NCBI GenBank assembly: GCA_003242525.1
Contig: QGUU01000099.1
Location: forward strand, 1 to 7,769
From: Pseudomonadota bacterium
Lineage (GTDB): Bacteria > Pseudomonadota > Alphaproteobacteria > Rhizobiales > Rhizobiaceae
Reading direction: 5' to 3'
Length of the DNA stretch: 7,769 nucleotides
Below the pieces are notes generated by a model. That model was not told the DNA's origin, did no database searches, and saw nothing but the letters and a program-made list of their open reading frames with translations. The translations under genes were made by a program, and so were the position numbers. Shown piece after piece: positions 7,671 to 7,769 of the stretch. Positions within the stretch are counted from its first letter, which is position 1. Each line of letters begins with the position of its first letter.

Positions 7671-7769
7671 TTTATGGCCGGATTCGCACCCATTTATCTT
7701 AAGCCTCTGTGTTCACTGGGCAAATCATTCCCGCAGCTCCCCGGAAAGGGAGACGGAAGGTGGAAAGCT
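7671..7769. other. Sequence after the tRNA, no gene seen
   Basis: These 99 bases to the right edge show no convincing coding start. A weak five-pair hairpin, CTCCC/GGGAG (7737-7741, 7748-7752), lacks a following T tract. No second copy of the tRNA 3' end is present in the window, so there is no direct sign of an integrated element here. Confidence 0.5.

Overview
The window looks like ordinary chromosomal DNA from an alphaproteobacterium, most likely order Hyphomicrobiales (Rhizobiales), perhaps the Mesorhizobium/Phyllobacteriaceae side. The grounds are high GC, dense coding, promoter-like sequences of the alphaproteobacterial CTTGAC-N17-CTATAT kind, and the family affinities of the proteins. 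The species cannot be fixed from the sequence alone. No mobile element, CRISPR array or phage gene is visible.

Positions 1-4306 hold a tightly packed minus-strand operon for nucleoside uptake and salvage. In transcription order it is: a double-domain ABC ATPase (NupA/YufO-like), two membrane permeases (NupB- and NupC-like), cytidine deaminase (cdd), and the first 61 codons of a purine nucleoside phosphorylase that runs off the left edge. ATPase and first permease overlap by ATGA, the permeases are one base apart, and cdd overlaps the phosphorylase by ATGA, so translational coupling is likely. An 80-base gap separates the second permease from cdd.

Positions 4307-5078 are transcribed rightward, divergent from that operon: slyX (a short coiled-coil protein ending PPHW), then a 135-residue protein that resembles the N-terminal part of RskA/ChrR-type anti-sigma factors but ends in a single C-terminal membrane helix with no periplasmic domain and no sigma-factor neighbour. 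A strong GC hairpin (5098-5121) lies between this gene and the convergent gene that follows.

Positions 5146-6135 encode, on the minus strand, the periplasmic BMP/PnrA-family binding protein that most likely feeds the transporter. It is cut off from its ATPase and permeases by the slyX pair and has its own upstream region containing a perfect 8+8 inverted repeat (6256-6276), a good operator candidate.

Positions 6326-7342 hold a second minus-strand pair: an unknown two-helix membrane protein followed by peptide methionine sulfoxide reductase A (msrA). At 7581-7670 there is a plus-strand tRNA-Ser(GGA) with encoded CCA and a good upstream promoter. The last 99 bases show no gene.

Working model: nucleosides are caught by the BMP protein, imported by the ABC complex, then deaminated (cytidine to uridine) and phosphorolysed for base and ribose salvage. 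The less explained parts are the orphan anti-sigma-like membrane protein, the inverted repeat upstream of bmp, and a long leader stem-loop ahead of the transporter operon.
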